DNA from: Verrucomicrobiaceae bacterium
GTDB lineage: Bacteria > Verrucomicrobiota > Verrucomicrobiia > Verrucomicrobiales > Verrucomicrobiaceae
NCBI GenBank assembly: GCA_024232965.1
Contig: JACKQF010000002.1
Coordinates: forward strand, 1-64,000
Direction: 5' to 3'
Length of the DNA: 64,000 bases
Every line of letters begins with the position of its first letter. Position 1 is the first letter of the stretch. Below are positions 35,832 to 43,575 of the stretch, piece after piece. The position numbers and the translations under genes are program-made. Under the pieces are notes generated by a model that was given only the letters and a program-made list of their open reading frames with translations, searched no databases and had not been told where the DNA came from.

Positions 35832-36722
35832 CTACTCCAGAGCCATCTTGGCGGTGGTGATTTCAAGGAGTTCGTTGGTGATCGCGGCCTGGCGGAGTTT
35901 GTTGTACTCGAGACTCAGGTCCTTGATCATCTGCTTGGCGTTGTCGGTAGCATTCTTCATCGCAACCATCCGGCTGGAGTGCTCGGAGGCGCGGGATTCC
36001 AGCACCATCTGGTAAACCGTATCATTGACGTACTGCGGTAGCACCGAATCAAAAACGGCAGCGGCGTTCGGCTCAAAAGTGTAGAGCCGATCTACCTTGG
36101 CTTCAGCAGGAGCACTGCCGTCACCGACGCCAACCCAGTCACGCTTGCCACCAAGGGTCACCGGATTAACTGGCAGGAGTTTTTCGATGGTCGGGGAAAT
36201 GGTGACCGTGTTGATGAAGTTGTTGAAGCAAACCAGCACCTGCTTGTATTCACCCGTGCGGAACTTGTCCTGGATGAACTTGCCAACGACACGCACGTCA
36301 GGGAAACGAGCAGGATCCTTGATTGGGAAGTCTGCCACCAAGGTGCGACGCAGGCGGTTGATGGCCTGGACTGCCTTCTTACCGATGGTGATGTATTCGA
36401 CTTCGCCAGGGATTTGCTTGTTGATGAGCGCCTTGAACAAGTTGGTGTTCAGGGCACCGCAAAGACCTTTGTCACTCGCGATGAGGAGAACCAGCGTCTT
36501 GTTGCCCGTGCCTTCGTTGAAGAAAGGATGCACGCCCTCTTCTGCGTTCTCACGCAGGCTGACGAGAACCTTGTTCATCAACTCAGCATACGCACGACCA
36601 TTGGCGGCCTGATCCTGCGCCTTCTTCATCTTCGCAGCCGCGACCAACTGCATGGCCTTGGTGATCTGGGCCGTGTTTTTGACCGATTTGATTCGGCGGC
36701 GGATGTCGCGGGTGCTAGGCAT
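35832..36722 (-). CDS. atpG: F1 ATP synthase gamma subunit
   Basis: This 296-residue protein is the rotor shaft. It has the typical N-terminal helix (STRDIRRRIKSVKNTAQITKAM), the central GLCGALNTN segment, and the C-terminal helix (SRMVAMKNATDNAKQMI, LEYNKLRQAAITNELLEI). It lies 43 bp after atpA and 42 bp before atpD. Confidence 0.95.
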   Translation of the reverse strand: MPSTRDIRRRIKSVKNTAQITKAMQLVAAAKMKKAQDQAANGRAYAELMNKVLVSLRENAEEGVHPFFNEGTGNKTLVLLIASDKGLCGALNTNLFKALINKQIPGEVEYITIGKKAVQAINRLRRTLVADFPIKDPARFPDVRVVGKFIQDKFRTGEYKQVLVCFNNFINTVTISPTIEKLLPVNPVTLGGKRDWVGVGDGSAPAEAKVDRLYTFEPNAAAVFDSVLPQYVNDTVYQMVLESRASEHSSRMVAMKNATDNAKQMIKDLSLEYNKLRQAAITNELLEITTAKMALE

Positions 36723-36765
36723 GCTTCAGTATTTGAGATTTGAAATTTGAGATCTCAGATGGAAC

Positions 36766-38310
36766 TCACTTCCAGGAGGATTTGAAGTCTTCGAGAGCTG
36801 ACTTGAGGTCGCCTTCGACATTATCGAGCTTCTTCTCATTGGCCAGAGTTGCCATCAGACCTTCCTTGCGGTTGGTGAGGTATTCTTCGAGCTTGGCCTG
36901 GCACTCTTTGATGCGGTCAACTGCGACGTCGTCGAAGTAACCCTTCTGCATTGCGTAGAGGGAGCAAACCATGATTGGCAGGCTCTTTGGCTGATACTGC
37001 TGCTGCTTGAAGAGCTCAACGATGCGCGCACCACGATCCAACTTGGCCTTGGTGCCAGCGTCGAGGTCGGAACCGAACTGGGCGAAGGCCGCCAACTCGC
37101 GGAACTGGGCGAGATCGAGCTTGGTGGTACCGGAGACCTTTTTGATGGCCTTCGTCTGTGCGGCGGAACCCACACGCGAGACGGAGAGACCGACGGAAAT
37201 AGCCGGACGGATGCCCTGATAGAAGAGGTCGGTTTCGAGGAAGATCTGACCGTCGGTGATGGAAATCACGTTCGTCGGAATGTAGGCGGAAACGTCGCCA
37301 GCCTGGGTTTCGATGATCGGAAGAGCGGTCATAGAACCACCGCCGTAGTTGTCGTTCACGCGGCAAGAGCGCTCAAGGAGGCGGGAGTGGAGATAGAACA
37401 CGTCACCCGGATAAGCTTCACGACCGGATGGGCGCTTCAGAATCAGGGAAACCTGACGGTAAGCCACAGCCTGCTTGGAAAGGTCATCGAAGACGATGAG
37501 GGCGTCGTCACCCTGGTCCATGATCCACTCACCAATGGCGCAACCGGTGTAAGGAGCGAGGTATTGGTTAACGGCGGAGTCAGAAGCGGAGGCGCTAACG
37601 ATCGTCGTGTATTCCATGGCACCAGCATCTTCGAGGGTCTTGACGACTCGGGCGATGTTGGACTGCTTCTGGCCGATTGCAACGTAGATACAATAGAGAG
37701 GCTTGTGGCCATCCAGCTTACCCTGTTCGGCAGCCTTGTTCTGCTGAGCTTGGGAGATGATGGTATCCACGGCGATGGTGGTCTTGCCGGTGGAACGGTC
37801 ACCAATGATCAGCTCGCGCTGACCGCGACCGATCGGGATCATGGCGTCGATGGACATAATACCGGTCTGGACTGGGACGGAGACAGACTTACGGGCAATA
37901 ATACCAGGAGCGAGCTTTTCGACCGGATACTGAGCGTCACCTTTGATGTCGCCTTTACCGTCGATGGCCTGGCCAAGTGCATTGACGACGCGGCCACGGA
38001 GGCCCTTACCGACGGGAACGGAGAGGAGGCGACCGGTAGTCTTGACTTCGTCACCGGCCTTGATGCCTTCGCCGGAACCGAGAAGCACGCAGCCGACTTC
38101 GGTTTCTTCGAGGTTCAACGCGAGGCCGTAGACAGGCTTGCCGTCTGCACCTGCTGGAAACTCAATCATTTCGTTGAGCATCACATCGCTCAAGCCTTCA
38201 ATCTTCGCGGCTCCGTCACCGATTTCACGGACGATGCCCACATTGGACTTCGTGACGGCGGTCTTGAGGCCGGCGATTTGGGATTCGATCTCCTGGACGA
38301 TGTTGCTCAT
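36766..38310 (-). CDS. atpA: F1 ATP synthase alpha subunit
   Basis: This 514-residue protein is the non-catalytic nucleotide-binding subunit. The N-terminal part has GDGAAKIEGLSDVMLNEMIE, the P-loop is GDRSTGKTTI, and SDLDAGTKAKLDRGARIVEL marks the C-terminal domain. The conserved GRQREL-like string reads GRGQRELIIGD. Length and position between atpH and atpG are normal. Confidence 0.97.
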   Translation of the reverse strand: MSNIVQEIESQIAGLKTAVTKSNVGIVREIGDGAAKIEGLSDVMLNEMIEFPAGADGKPVYGLALNLEETEVGCVLLGSGEGIKAGDEVKTTGRLLSVPVGKGLRGRVVNALGQAIDGKGDIKGDAQYPVEKLAPGIIARKSVSVPVQTGIMSIDAMIPIGRGQRELIIGDRSTGKTTIAVDTIISQAQQNKAAEQGKLDGHKPLYCIYVAIGQKQSNIARVVKTLEDAGAMEYTTIVSASASDSAVNQYLAPYTGCAIGEWIMDQGDDALIVFDDLSKQAVAYRQVSLILKRPSGREAYPGDVFYLHSRLLERSCRVNDNYGGGSMTALPIIETQAGDVSAYIPTNVISITDGQIFLETDLFYQGIRPAISVGLSVSRVGSAAQTKAIKKVSGTTKLDLAQFRELAAFAQFGSDLDAGTKAKLDRGARIVELFKQQQYQPKSLPIMVCSLYAMQKGYFDDVAVDRIKECQAKLEEYLTNRKEGLMATLANEKKLDNVEGDLKSALEDFKSSWK

Positions 38311-38366
38311 AGGTTCAGTTTCGGGTTAGAAAGGTGGGAGGGAGTATTTTGAAAAGGGGTATTGGA

Positions 38367-38762
38367 TCAGGCGAGGCTGGAGTGCAGGAGCTCGAGGCGG
38401 GACTTGACGCTGCCGTCCCAGACATCGCTCCCAACGCGGACGCGAATGCCACCGATCAGCTCTGGCTTCACAGAGAATTCCACATTGAGCGGACGGCCAT
38501 ACTTCTTGGACAGACCGGTCTGTAGCTCAGACTTGATGCCATCGCCAAGCGCAGTCGCGCTTTCGACAAGTGCACGCTGGCGCTCCACTTCGGTGCGGAC
38601 TAGGACCGAGAAGGCTCCGAGAATTCCTATGTATCCACGAGGCTTCGACTCGCTGACCTTTTGCACCACAGCACGGACGCGACCTTCGTCGAGCACGCCC
38701 TCATTGAGGCAGGCGCGAAAAAGCTGACGGGAAGTGCGGCGGGCGTCCTTTGATATTTTCAT
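38367..38762 (-). CDS. atpH: F1 ATP synthase delta subunit, short form
   Basis: This 131-residue protein occupies the atpH position. The C-terminal part is typical: LSKKYGRPLNVEFSVKPEL and IGGIRVRVGSDVWDGSVKSR, which match the strand and helix that join the peripheral stalk. The N-terminal helical domain that caps F1 (about 105 residues in E. coli) appears reduced to about 70 residues, and the whole protein is some 45 residues shorter than the usual length of about 177. No better upstream start exists: the atpF stop is at 38805. The delta call therefore rests on the C-terminal part and the position. Confidence 0.85.
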   Translation of the reverse strand: MKISKDARRTSRQLFRACLNEGVLDEGRVRAVVQKVSESKPRGYIGILGAFSVLVRTEVERQRALVESATALGDGIKSELQTGLSKKYGRPLNVEFSVKPELIGGIRVRVGSDVWDGSVKSRLELLHSSLA

Positions 38763-38804
38763 GGGGTCAGTGGAGCGGGTCCGAGAACAATAAAAAGGGA
38801 CTGA

Positions 38805-39344
38805 TTACAGGGAGACCTGAGCGGCGGCTTCCTGATTGATGCGGTTTTGGTCGTCAGCATTGAGGACCTTACCTGTGACGCGTGAAGTGGCGTCTGAAAC
38901 CATGCGGCCGAATTCGCGCTTCAACTGGGAAAGAAGCTGCTCGTGCTCAAGCTGTGCTGCTTCGCGAGCGCGGGCCATGATCTGGGCTGCTTCGTGGACG
39001 GCTTCCTGGCTTTTGCGTTCCGCCAGGGACTTTGCACTTTCGCCAGCATCCTTGACGAGGCGATCAGCTTCGCTGTTGGCCTTGTCGATCAATGCTTGGG
39101 CGTTCTTTTCTGCATCAGCGAGGTCTTTGGCGATCTTTTCAAGCTTGGACTCGCCATCGGCAATGCGCTGACGACGCTGCTCCAGCATGCCAAGGATTGG
39201 GCCAAAGGCGTACTTCTTCAGGACCGTATAAACGATGAGGAAGATGATGACCTGGGCCAGGAACTTACCCCAAGCGAGGCCAAATTGTTCCACAAACGCA
39301 TCGACGGCACTGGCGGCGATAATAATGGGCGGAGCGGAAGTCAT
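38805..39344 (-). CDS. atpF: Fo ATP synthase b subunit
   Basis: This 179-residue protein has one N-terminal membrane segment (FLAQVIIFLIVYTVLKKYAFGPI) followed by a long polar coiled coil (MLEQRRQRIADGESKLEKIA and on), as expected for the peripheral-stalk b subunit. It lies between atpE and atpH, and only one b-type gene is present in the operon, so it should form a homodimer. Confidence 0.93.
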   Translation of the reverse strand: MTSAPPIIIAASAVDAFVEQFGLAWGKFLAQVIIFLIVYTVLKKYAFGPILGMLEQRRQRIADGESKLEKIAKDLADAEKNAQALIDKANSEADRLVKDAGESAKSLAERKSQEAVHEAAQIMARAREAAQLEHEQLLSQLKREFGRMVSDATSRVTGKVLNADDQNRINQEAAAQVSL

Positions 39345-39450
39345 GTGGATGATGGGGAGAGGGCTGAAAGCGAATTAAAGAAAAGCTGCGGAGGAAAAGG
39401 GATTGGAGGCGGCGGATCACAGGAAGCGATCCGCCGTCCCCAAAAGGTCA

Positions 39451-39714
39451 TTACTTGATACCGCCGAGGTAAGCGATAATGCCAAGACCTTCAGCGAGGG
39501 CCATGCCGATAATGCCGAGGGTGAGGATGTTACCGAAAGCGCCTGGGTTGCGGCCGACGGCTTCAACAGCCTTGGAACCGATGAGGCCCACGCCGAGTGC
39601 TGCGCCAGCACCACCGATAGCGCCGGTCATGCCTTGGGATGCTGCGGTAGCGGCGACAGCGTCAGCTGCGTGGCCGGCCGTTGCCTGTGCCATAGAAACG
39701 AGTTCAATGATCAT
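39451..39714 (-). CDS. atpE: Fo ATP synthase c subunit
   Basis: This 87-residue proteolipid forms the ion-driven ring. The first helix is glycine-rich (GAIGGAGAALGVGLIGSKAV), the polar loop reads GRNPGAFG, and the second helix has the ion-binding glutamate in IIGMALAEGLGIIAYL. The residues around the glutamate lack the Gln, Ser and Thr of sodium-type rings, so protons are the likely ion. ATG 39714 is chosen; the frame runs further to 39783 without sense, and a second ATG lies at 39693. Confidence 0.92.
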   Translation of the reverse strand: MIIELVSMAQATAGHAADAVAATAASQGMTGAIGGAGAALGVGLIGSKAVEAVGRNPGAFGNILTLGIIGMALAEGLGIIAYLGGIK

Positions 39715-39798
39715 ATTATTGTAGGTGTTTGTTGTTTTGGTGTTTCTCCGTCGCCCACACGTTGCGCATGGTCCCGACGGCAAAGGGTTCGAGACAAG

Positions 39799-40665
39799 TT
39801 AGTGAGCCCCATGCTCATCACCATGATCGTCATGGGTAGTGGAGAGCTGGATGTAAACGGAGCACAGGAGAGTGAAGACGATGGCCTGAAGCAGACCAAC
39901 GAGCAGTTCCATAAAGTAGAAGGGCAACTGAAGCGCTGTCTGGAGCAAGATACTGTCCCCGCCGAGACCGCCCATGGCGTGGAGGACGTTCTCACCAGCA
40001 AAGATGTTCCCGAAGAGACGAATTGAAAGAGTAACCGGACGGAAGAGGATCGAAACGATTTCGATCACCCCAACGAAGAGGAAGACCAATGCAACAATGA
40101 AACCCATTGCCCCTTTGAGGCCACCTTTTGGACCAAAGGTGTGAACGATGAAACCCCAGACACCAAGCTCTTTAATGGTGAGATAGAACCAAACAATGAA
40201 GGCCGAAACGGCGAGACCCAGAGTCGCATTCAGGTCAGCCGTTGGCGGGCGCAGCAGCGGATTGTGCGCCTCCGAGATGGACATTACGCCTGTGCCAGGC
40301 CCCCAACCGATTGTCCCAACACCCGGCAGCAGCCCGAACCAGTTGGCGACGAGAATGTAGATGAAAAGGGTACCCAGAAGCGGGAAGGCCAACTTGGTTT
40401 GCTTAGCACCAATGATACCTTCCACTTGACCGTAAAGAAACTCGACAATGAACTCAAAGAAGTTCTGCGCCTTGTGCGGCACCAGAGTCATGTTGCGCGT
40501 CGCCTTGGAGGAAAACCAAAAAATCAAACCCAGCACAACCAAGGCCACAACAGCAGAGTTCGTGATGAAGCTCAGAAAAGGAATCTTTTGCACCAGCTCG
40601 GCTGCAGAACTGCTGACCGCGATCAGCGGCTGCATGGAGACGGTAGGTGTGAGCAAATTCAACAT
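39799..40665 (-). CDS. atpB: Fo ATP synthase a subunit
   Basis: This 288-residue membrane protein forms the proton channel against the c ring. Several transmembrane segments are visible (FITNSAVVALVVLGLIFWF, LLGTLFIYILVANWFGLLP), and the essential arginine is in LSIRLFGNIFAGE. The C-terminus is His and Asp rich (THDDHGDEHG). It is the first gene of the atp operon, and no atpI is seen upstream. The leader has a hairpin and a CRP-type palindrome. Confidence 0.95.
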   Translation of the reverse strand: MLNLLTPTVSMQPLIAVSSSAAELVQKIPFLSFITNSAVVALVVLGLIFWFSSKATRNMTLVPHKAQNFFEFIVEFLYGQVEGIIGAKQTKLAFPLLGTLFIYILVANWFGLLPGVGTIGWGPGTGVMSISEAHNPLLRPPTADLNATLGLAVSAFIVWFYLTIKELGVWGFIVHTFGPKGGLKGAMGFIVALVFLFVGVIEIVSILFRPVTLSIRLFGNIFAGENVLHAMGGLGGDSILLQTALQLPFYFMELLVGLLQAIVFTLLCSVYIQLSTTHDDHGDEHGAH

Positions 40666-40694
40666 GGTGTAGTCGGGCGCAGGTTCGGTGTCCG

Positions 40695-40717
40695 GCGGGA
40701 TAAACTGAATATCCCGC
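40695..40717 (-). promoter_or_regulatory. Hairpin in the atp operon leader
   Basis: GCGGGATA and TATCCCGC form a perfect 8-bp stem with a 7-nt loop, 30 bp upstream of the atpB start. It overlaps a possible -10 box (TATTCA on the leftward strand), so it may act on initiation or on the start of the mRNA. Confidence 0.45.
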
Positions 40718-40739
40718 TGAGAGTGGCAGGCAAGATGAA

Positions 40740-40759
40740 TTTGTGAAATTTTTCACAAA
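40740..40759. promoter_or_regulatory. CRP/FNR-type palindrome upstream of the atp operon
   Basis: TTTGTGAAATTTTTCACAAA is a perfect 8-bp inverted repeat around 4 bp and contains TGTGA-N6-TCACA, the exact core of the CRP consensus. It lies 75-94 bp upstream of the atpB start and just upstream of a possible leftward promoter (TTGCCT-N16-TATTCA). A Crp-Fnr family regulator is the likely binder. Confidence 0.6.
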
Positions 40760-40879
40760 GTCCTGCGTTGCCCGATTTTAGAGGCTTCGGACGTTATTTC
40801 GGGGTGGTTAATTTTTGGCCAATTTCGAGCTTTTTCGACGTTGGCTCGAATTTGGCCTCCTGACGCTGCCCTTAGCCAC

Positions 40880-41557
40880 TCATTGCTCTACCCAAACCTG
40901 TTCCGACCGACCCGCGCGGAAGACAAAGATCAGCACCATCCCAGCGACGAACCCAGCAATGTGGGCCAAATACGCCACGCCGCCGCCACCTGAGGGGCCG
41001 GAGGCGACCTGACTGAAGATTTGCAACCCTATCCAGATGAAGAGAAACACAAAGGCCGGGATATCGACGATGCGCGTGAAGAAACCCATCGGGATCAGTG
41101 TCCACACCTGCGCCTTCGGGTGCTGCACCAAATAGGCGCCCAGCACACCACTGATCGCGCCGCTGGCCCCCACCAGCGGTACCGGAGAATGAGGGTCGCC
41201 CCACACATGAGCGAGCGTCGCCGCAACGCCGCAGAGCAGGTAAAACATCACGTAGCGCAGGGATCCGCACTCGCTCTCGACATTATCGCCAAAGATCCAG
41301 AGGAACCACAAGTTCCCGACCAAATGCATGAGCCCACCGTGCATAAACATGCTGGTGAAAAGATCCCGCCATGGCGCAGGACGAGATCTCGCCAGCGCGG
41401 TGGTAAATTCGTCTGGGACAAAGGCCGCCAGAGACACACTCTCCTCCAGTCCGATCTGTGATTGCCAGAGAAAATAAACCGCCGCGTTTACGATAATGAT
41501 CGCGACCGTCATGATCGGGAAGCGGTGGGTGGGACTATCGTCGCGGAGAGGGATCAT
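40880..41557 (-). CDS. Rhomboid family intramembrane serine protease
   Basis: This 225-residue protein has six transmembrane segments. The catalytic Ser132 is in GASGAISG and the catalytic His199 in LAHIAGF. The N-terminal MFMHGGLMHLVGN segment, with the conserved His and Asn, is also typical of the family. It cleaves membrane proteins within the bilayer; the substrates are unknown. It reads in the same direction as the atp operon, 214 bp upstream of it, but the promoter-like elements between suggest separate transcription. Confidence 0.9.
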   Translation of the reverse strand: MIPLRDDSPTHRFPIMTVAIIIVNAAVYFLWQSQIGLEESVSLAAFVPDEFTTALARSRPAPWRDLFTSMFMHGGLMHLVGNLWFLWIFGDNVESECGSLRYVMFYLLCGVAATLAHVWGDPHSPVPLVGASGAISGVLGAYLVQHPKAQVWTLIPMGFFTRIVDIPAFVFLFIWIGLQIFSQVASGPSGGGGVAYLAHIAGFVAGMVLIFVFRAGRSEQVWVEQ

Positions 41558-41622
41558 CGGAGCGCAAGGATAGGCTTAACGACAGGACGATGCAACCTCG
41601 GCAGACGAGCTCCGCGAGGCCC

Positions 41623-41937
41623 CTATTTCCACCAGTCGGCAGACTTTTCCCAGGGGTGCTTAGGGGTCTGATCCTTAACCCTTGAGGCAGGGGGCTCCGG
41701 CACCTCGGCATCGTCCAGCTCCATGATTAATTTCATGTGGGCCTCCGGCCGGGTAGTTCGGCGCCAGATCATCCAGCCGAATGCACCCAGAAACCCGATC
41801 ACGAAGATGAAACTGGCCAGATTAAAAATCATGAACCAATGACCGGCCTGCACAAACTGTCCCCCTGCCCCGCCTTCGGGGTCATTCACCATGCCCTGAT
41901 GGGTGACCCAAGCGATGATCTTTGGGAAGGCAGACAT
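41623..41937 (-). CDS. Small single-pass membrane protein of unknown function
   Basis: This 104-residue protein is not recognised. It has one transmembrane segment (WFMIFNLASFIFVIGFLGAFGWMIW), a basic stop-transfer patch (RRTTRPEAH) and a conserved-looking C-terminus HPWEKSADWWK. It sits between the GNAT gene and the rhomboid gene, all on the same strand, with 15 bp to the GNAT stop, so it is probably cotranscribed with the acetyltransferase. Confidence 0.65.
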   Translation of the reverse strand: MSAFPKIIAWVTHQGMVNDPEGGAGGQFVQAGHWFMIFNLASFIFVIGFLGAFGWMIWRRTTRPEAHMKLIMELDDAEVPEPPASRVKDQTPKHPWEKSADWWK

Positions 41938-41952
41938 ACTCCCGAGGTTTGG

Positions 41953-42429
41953 TCACCCCTGATTGGCCAGCGAAAGGCGCATCGGGATCATGTTGGAGAA
42001 TTTGAATCCGTGCCGTTGGAAAAAGGCCTGGGAATCCGCGCTGATGCGGTCGGTGAGAAGCGTGATGCGCTTGAAACCCTTGTCCCGTGAAAAACGAATT
42101 ACGTGATCTAGCAGGAGCCCGCCGTAGCCCTGGCCACGGTGCTGAGGATGCATGATGACGTCCTCGAGAAGCACCACGAGCCCCCCCTCCGCCGTGCTGA
42201 TCGTAAAAAGCAGATTCGCCATCCCGATGACCTGGTGGTCGGTGCGGAGCACAAAAATTCGGCCACGGTTCGGCTGCTCCAGAATCAAGCGGAGCCCATG
42301 CTCCTGCTTGCTCTGATCCGGCTCAAAGTCCTGCTCCTCGTCAAATAGGGCCTTGAGGAGCTCCACCAATTGGGGGAGATCTTCAAGGGAGGCCGCCTCG
42401 AGTCGAGGCTTGATGGCGGTGGTTGTCAT
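41953..42429 (-). CDS. GNAT family N-acetyltransferase
   Basis: This 158-residue protein has the GNAT motifs in order: LEAASLEDLPQLVELLKALF, the strands VIGMANLLFTIST and LVVLLEDVIMHPQHRGQGYGG with the acetyl-CoA-binding RGQGYGG loop, and FFQRHGFKFSN. The substrate is unknown. ATG 42429 is preferred because of AGAGAT upstream; in-frame starts also exist at 42444 and 42483. It is divergent from rpmH. Confidence 0.85.
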   Translation of the reverse strand: MTTTAIKPRLEAASLEDLPQLVELLKALFDEEQDFEPDQSKQEHGLRLILEQPNRGRIFVLRTDHQVIGMANLLFTISTAEGGLVVLLEDVIMHPQHRGQGYGGLLLDHVIRFSRDKGFKRITLLTDRISADSQAFFQRHGFKFSNMIPMRLSLANQG

Positions 42430-42494
42430 GCGGATCTCTATCATAGCGGGGACCGGGCCGGGGCCAAGAGAAAGATTCGACATGATTCACGCAT

Positions 42495-42522
42495 TTGACA
42501 AGTTGCCAGACCCTGTTAGTTT
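42495..42522 (+). promoter_or_regulatory. Candidate rpmH promoter
   Basis: TTGACA at 42495-42500, a perfect -35 box, is followed 16 bp later by TAGTTT. Transcription would start near 42529, about 65 bp before the rpmH start. Confidence 0.45.
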
Positions 42523-42593
42523 CGCGGCCCCCTTTCTGCCGTCCTTTGTGGAGCGGTGGTTATTTCAAAACGCCCTTTCACCCTACCACTCCT

Positions 42594-42770
42594 ATGCCTA
42601 AACGCACCTACCAAGCCTCGAAGCGCACCCGGAAACGCCAGTTCGGTTTCCGCGCCCGCATGAAGACCGTCAACGGTCGTGACATCCTGCGCCGCCGCCG
42701 TCGCGCGGGCCGCAAACGTTTGATGCCAAAGGGCGTCGAAGTGCATTACGATCGTCACACGCAGAGCTAG
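42594..42770 (+). CDS. rpmH: 50S ribosomal protein L34
   Basis: This 58-residue basic protein has the L34 core KRTYQASKRTRKRQFGFRAR, then TVNGRDILRRRRRAGRKRL. It is about 12 residues longer than E. coli L34, the extra part being the tail PKGVEVHYDRHTQS. ATG 42594 starts the conserved core. It heads the rpmH-rnpA-yidD-yidC cluster. Confidence 0.95.
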   Translation: MPKRTYQASKRTRKRQFGFRARMKTVNGRDILRRRRRAGRKRLMPKGVEVHYDRHTQS

Positions 42771-42821
42771 GACCACCGAAGCGGGCGTGCCCATTGACCC
42801 CGTCCGAACCGTCCTGGTCCC

Positions 42822-43202
42822 ATGCGCCTCCCCTCTAGCCTGCGGCTCAAAGAATCGCGCCATTTTCAGCGCATCCGTAGCAAGGGGGTCAGCCATCCAG
42901 GGCGGTTTCTCGTCCTCGCAGTTCTGCGGGATGAGGAGACGCCAGAGTTCCTCTTTGGGTTGATCACAGGCAAAAAGATCGGCATTGCCGTCACCCGCAA
43001 CCGCATCCGCCGCCTGCTACGCGAAGTCATCCGAGCCCACCGGGCCGAAATCCAGCCCGGTCATCACTTCGTCACCATTGCCCGCTGGCGATCCCCGGAT
43101 GCAACCCTCCAAGAACTCGAACAAGACTGGCTGCGGCTGGCAAAGCGGGCTGGTCTGTTGAAAAAGACGCACCGACCGGCCCCTACCGCACCAAATGAAT
43201 GA
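42822..43202 (+). CDS. rnpA: Ribonuclease P protein component
   Basis: This 126-residue protein helps the RNase P RNA cut tRNA precursors. The signature RNRIRRLLREVIRAHR is present after KKIGIAVT, and LRLKESRHFQRIRSKG marks the start. Its stop overlaps the yidD start by ATGA (43199-43202). Confidence 0.95.
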   Translation: MRLPSSLRLKESRHFQRIRSKGVSHPGRFLVLAVLRDEETPEFLFGLITGKKIGIAVTRNRIRRLLREVIRAHRAEIQPGHHFVTIARWRSPDATLQELEQDWLRLAKRAGLLKKTHRPAPTAPNE

Positions 43203-43462
43203 AATGGCTCGTCCGCATCCTGATTCGCGGTTACCAAAAGGTCATCTCCCCCGCCCTCCATTTCATCGGCGGGCCTGGTTCTGGATGTCGGTTTACGCCG
43301 ACCTGTTCCGAGTACTTTCTTCAGGCTGTGGAAGCTCACGGCGTGCTGCGCGGCAGTTGGATGGGTACATGGCGCATCTTGCGCTGCAATCCCTGGGGAG
43401 GGCAAGGGCATGACCCTGTGCCGCCCCGAGGTTGCACTCATTCCAAACGCGGGACAGACTGA
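43199..43462 (+). CDS. yidD: Membrane protein insertion efficiency factor YidD
   Basis: This 87-residue protein has the YidD motifs: a first amphipathic helix (LVRILIRGYQKVISP), then GPGSGCRFTPTCSEY and RILRCNPWGGQGHDPVP with conserved cysteines. It assists YidC at the membrane. It is coupled to rnpA by a four-base overlap and lies 113 bp before yidC. Confidence 0.95.
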   Translation: MKWLVRILIRGYQKVISPALHFIGGPGSGCRFTPTCSEYFLQAVEAHGVLRGSWMGTWRILRCNPWGGQGHDPVPPRGCTHSKRGTD

Positions 43463-43575
43463 GCCCGCACCGCCCTGCTGCAAGCTCGGCACAATTTTGT
43501 AGTCGCGCAGCCGCCGAATCGCTGCCACTCCTCCACCCTCTCACTTTTCCCTCTCACCCAATTTCTCCCTCGCTC

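Noticed and set aside
42484..42593. Replication origin next to rpmH-rnpA
   Set aside because: In many bacteria dnaA and oriC lie here, but no dnaA gene, DnaA-box cluster or AT-rich unwinding region is visible.
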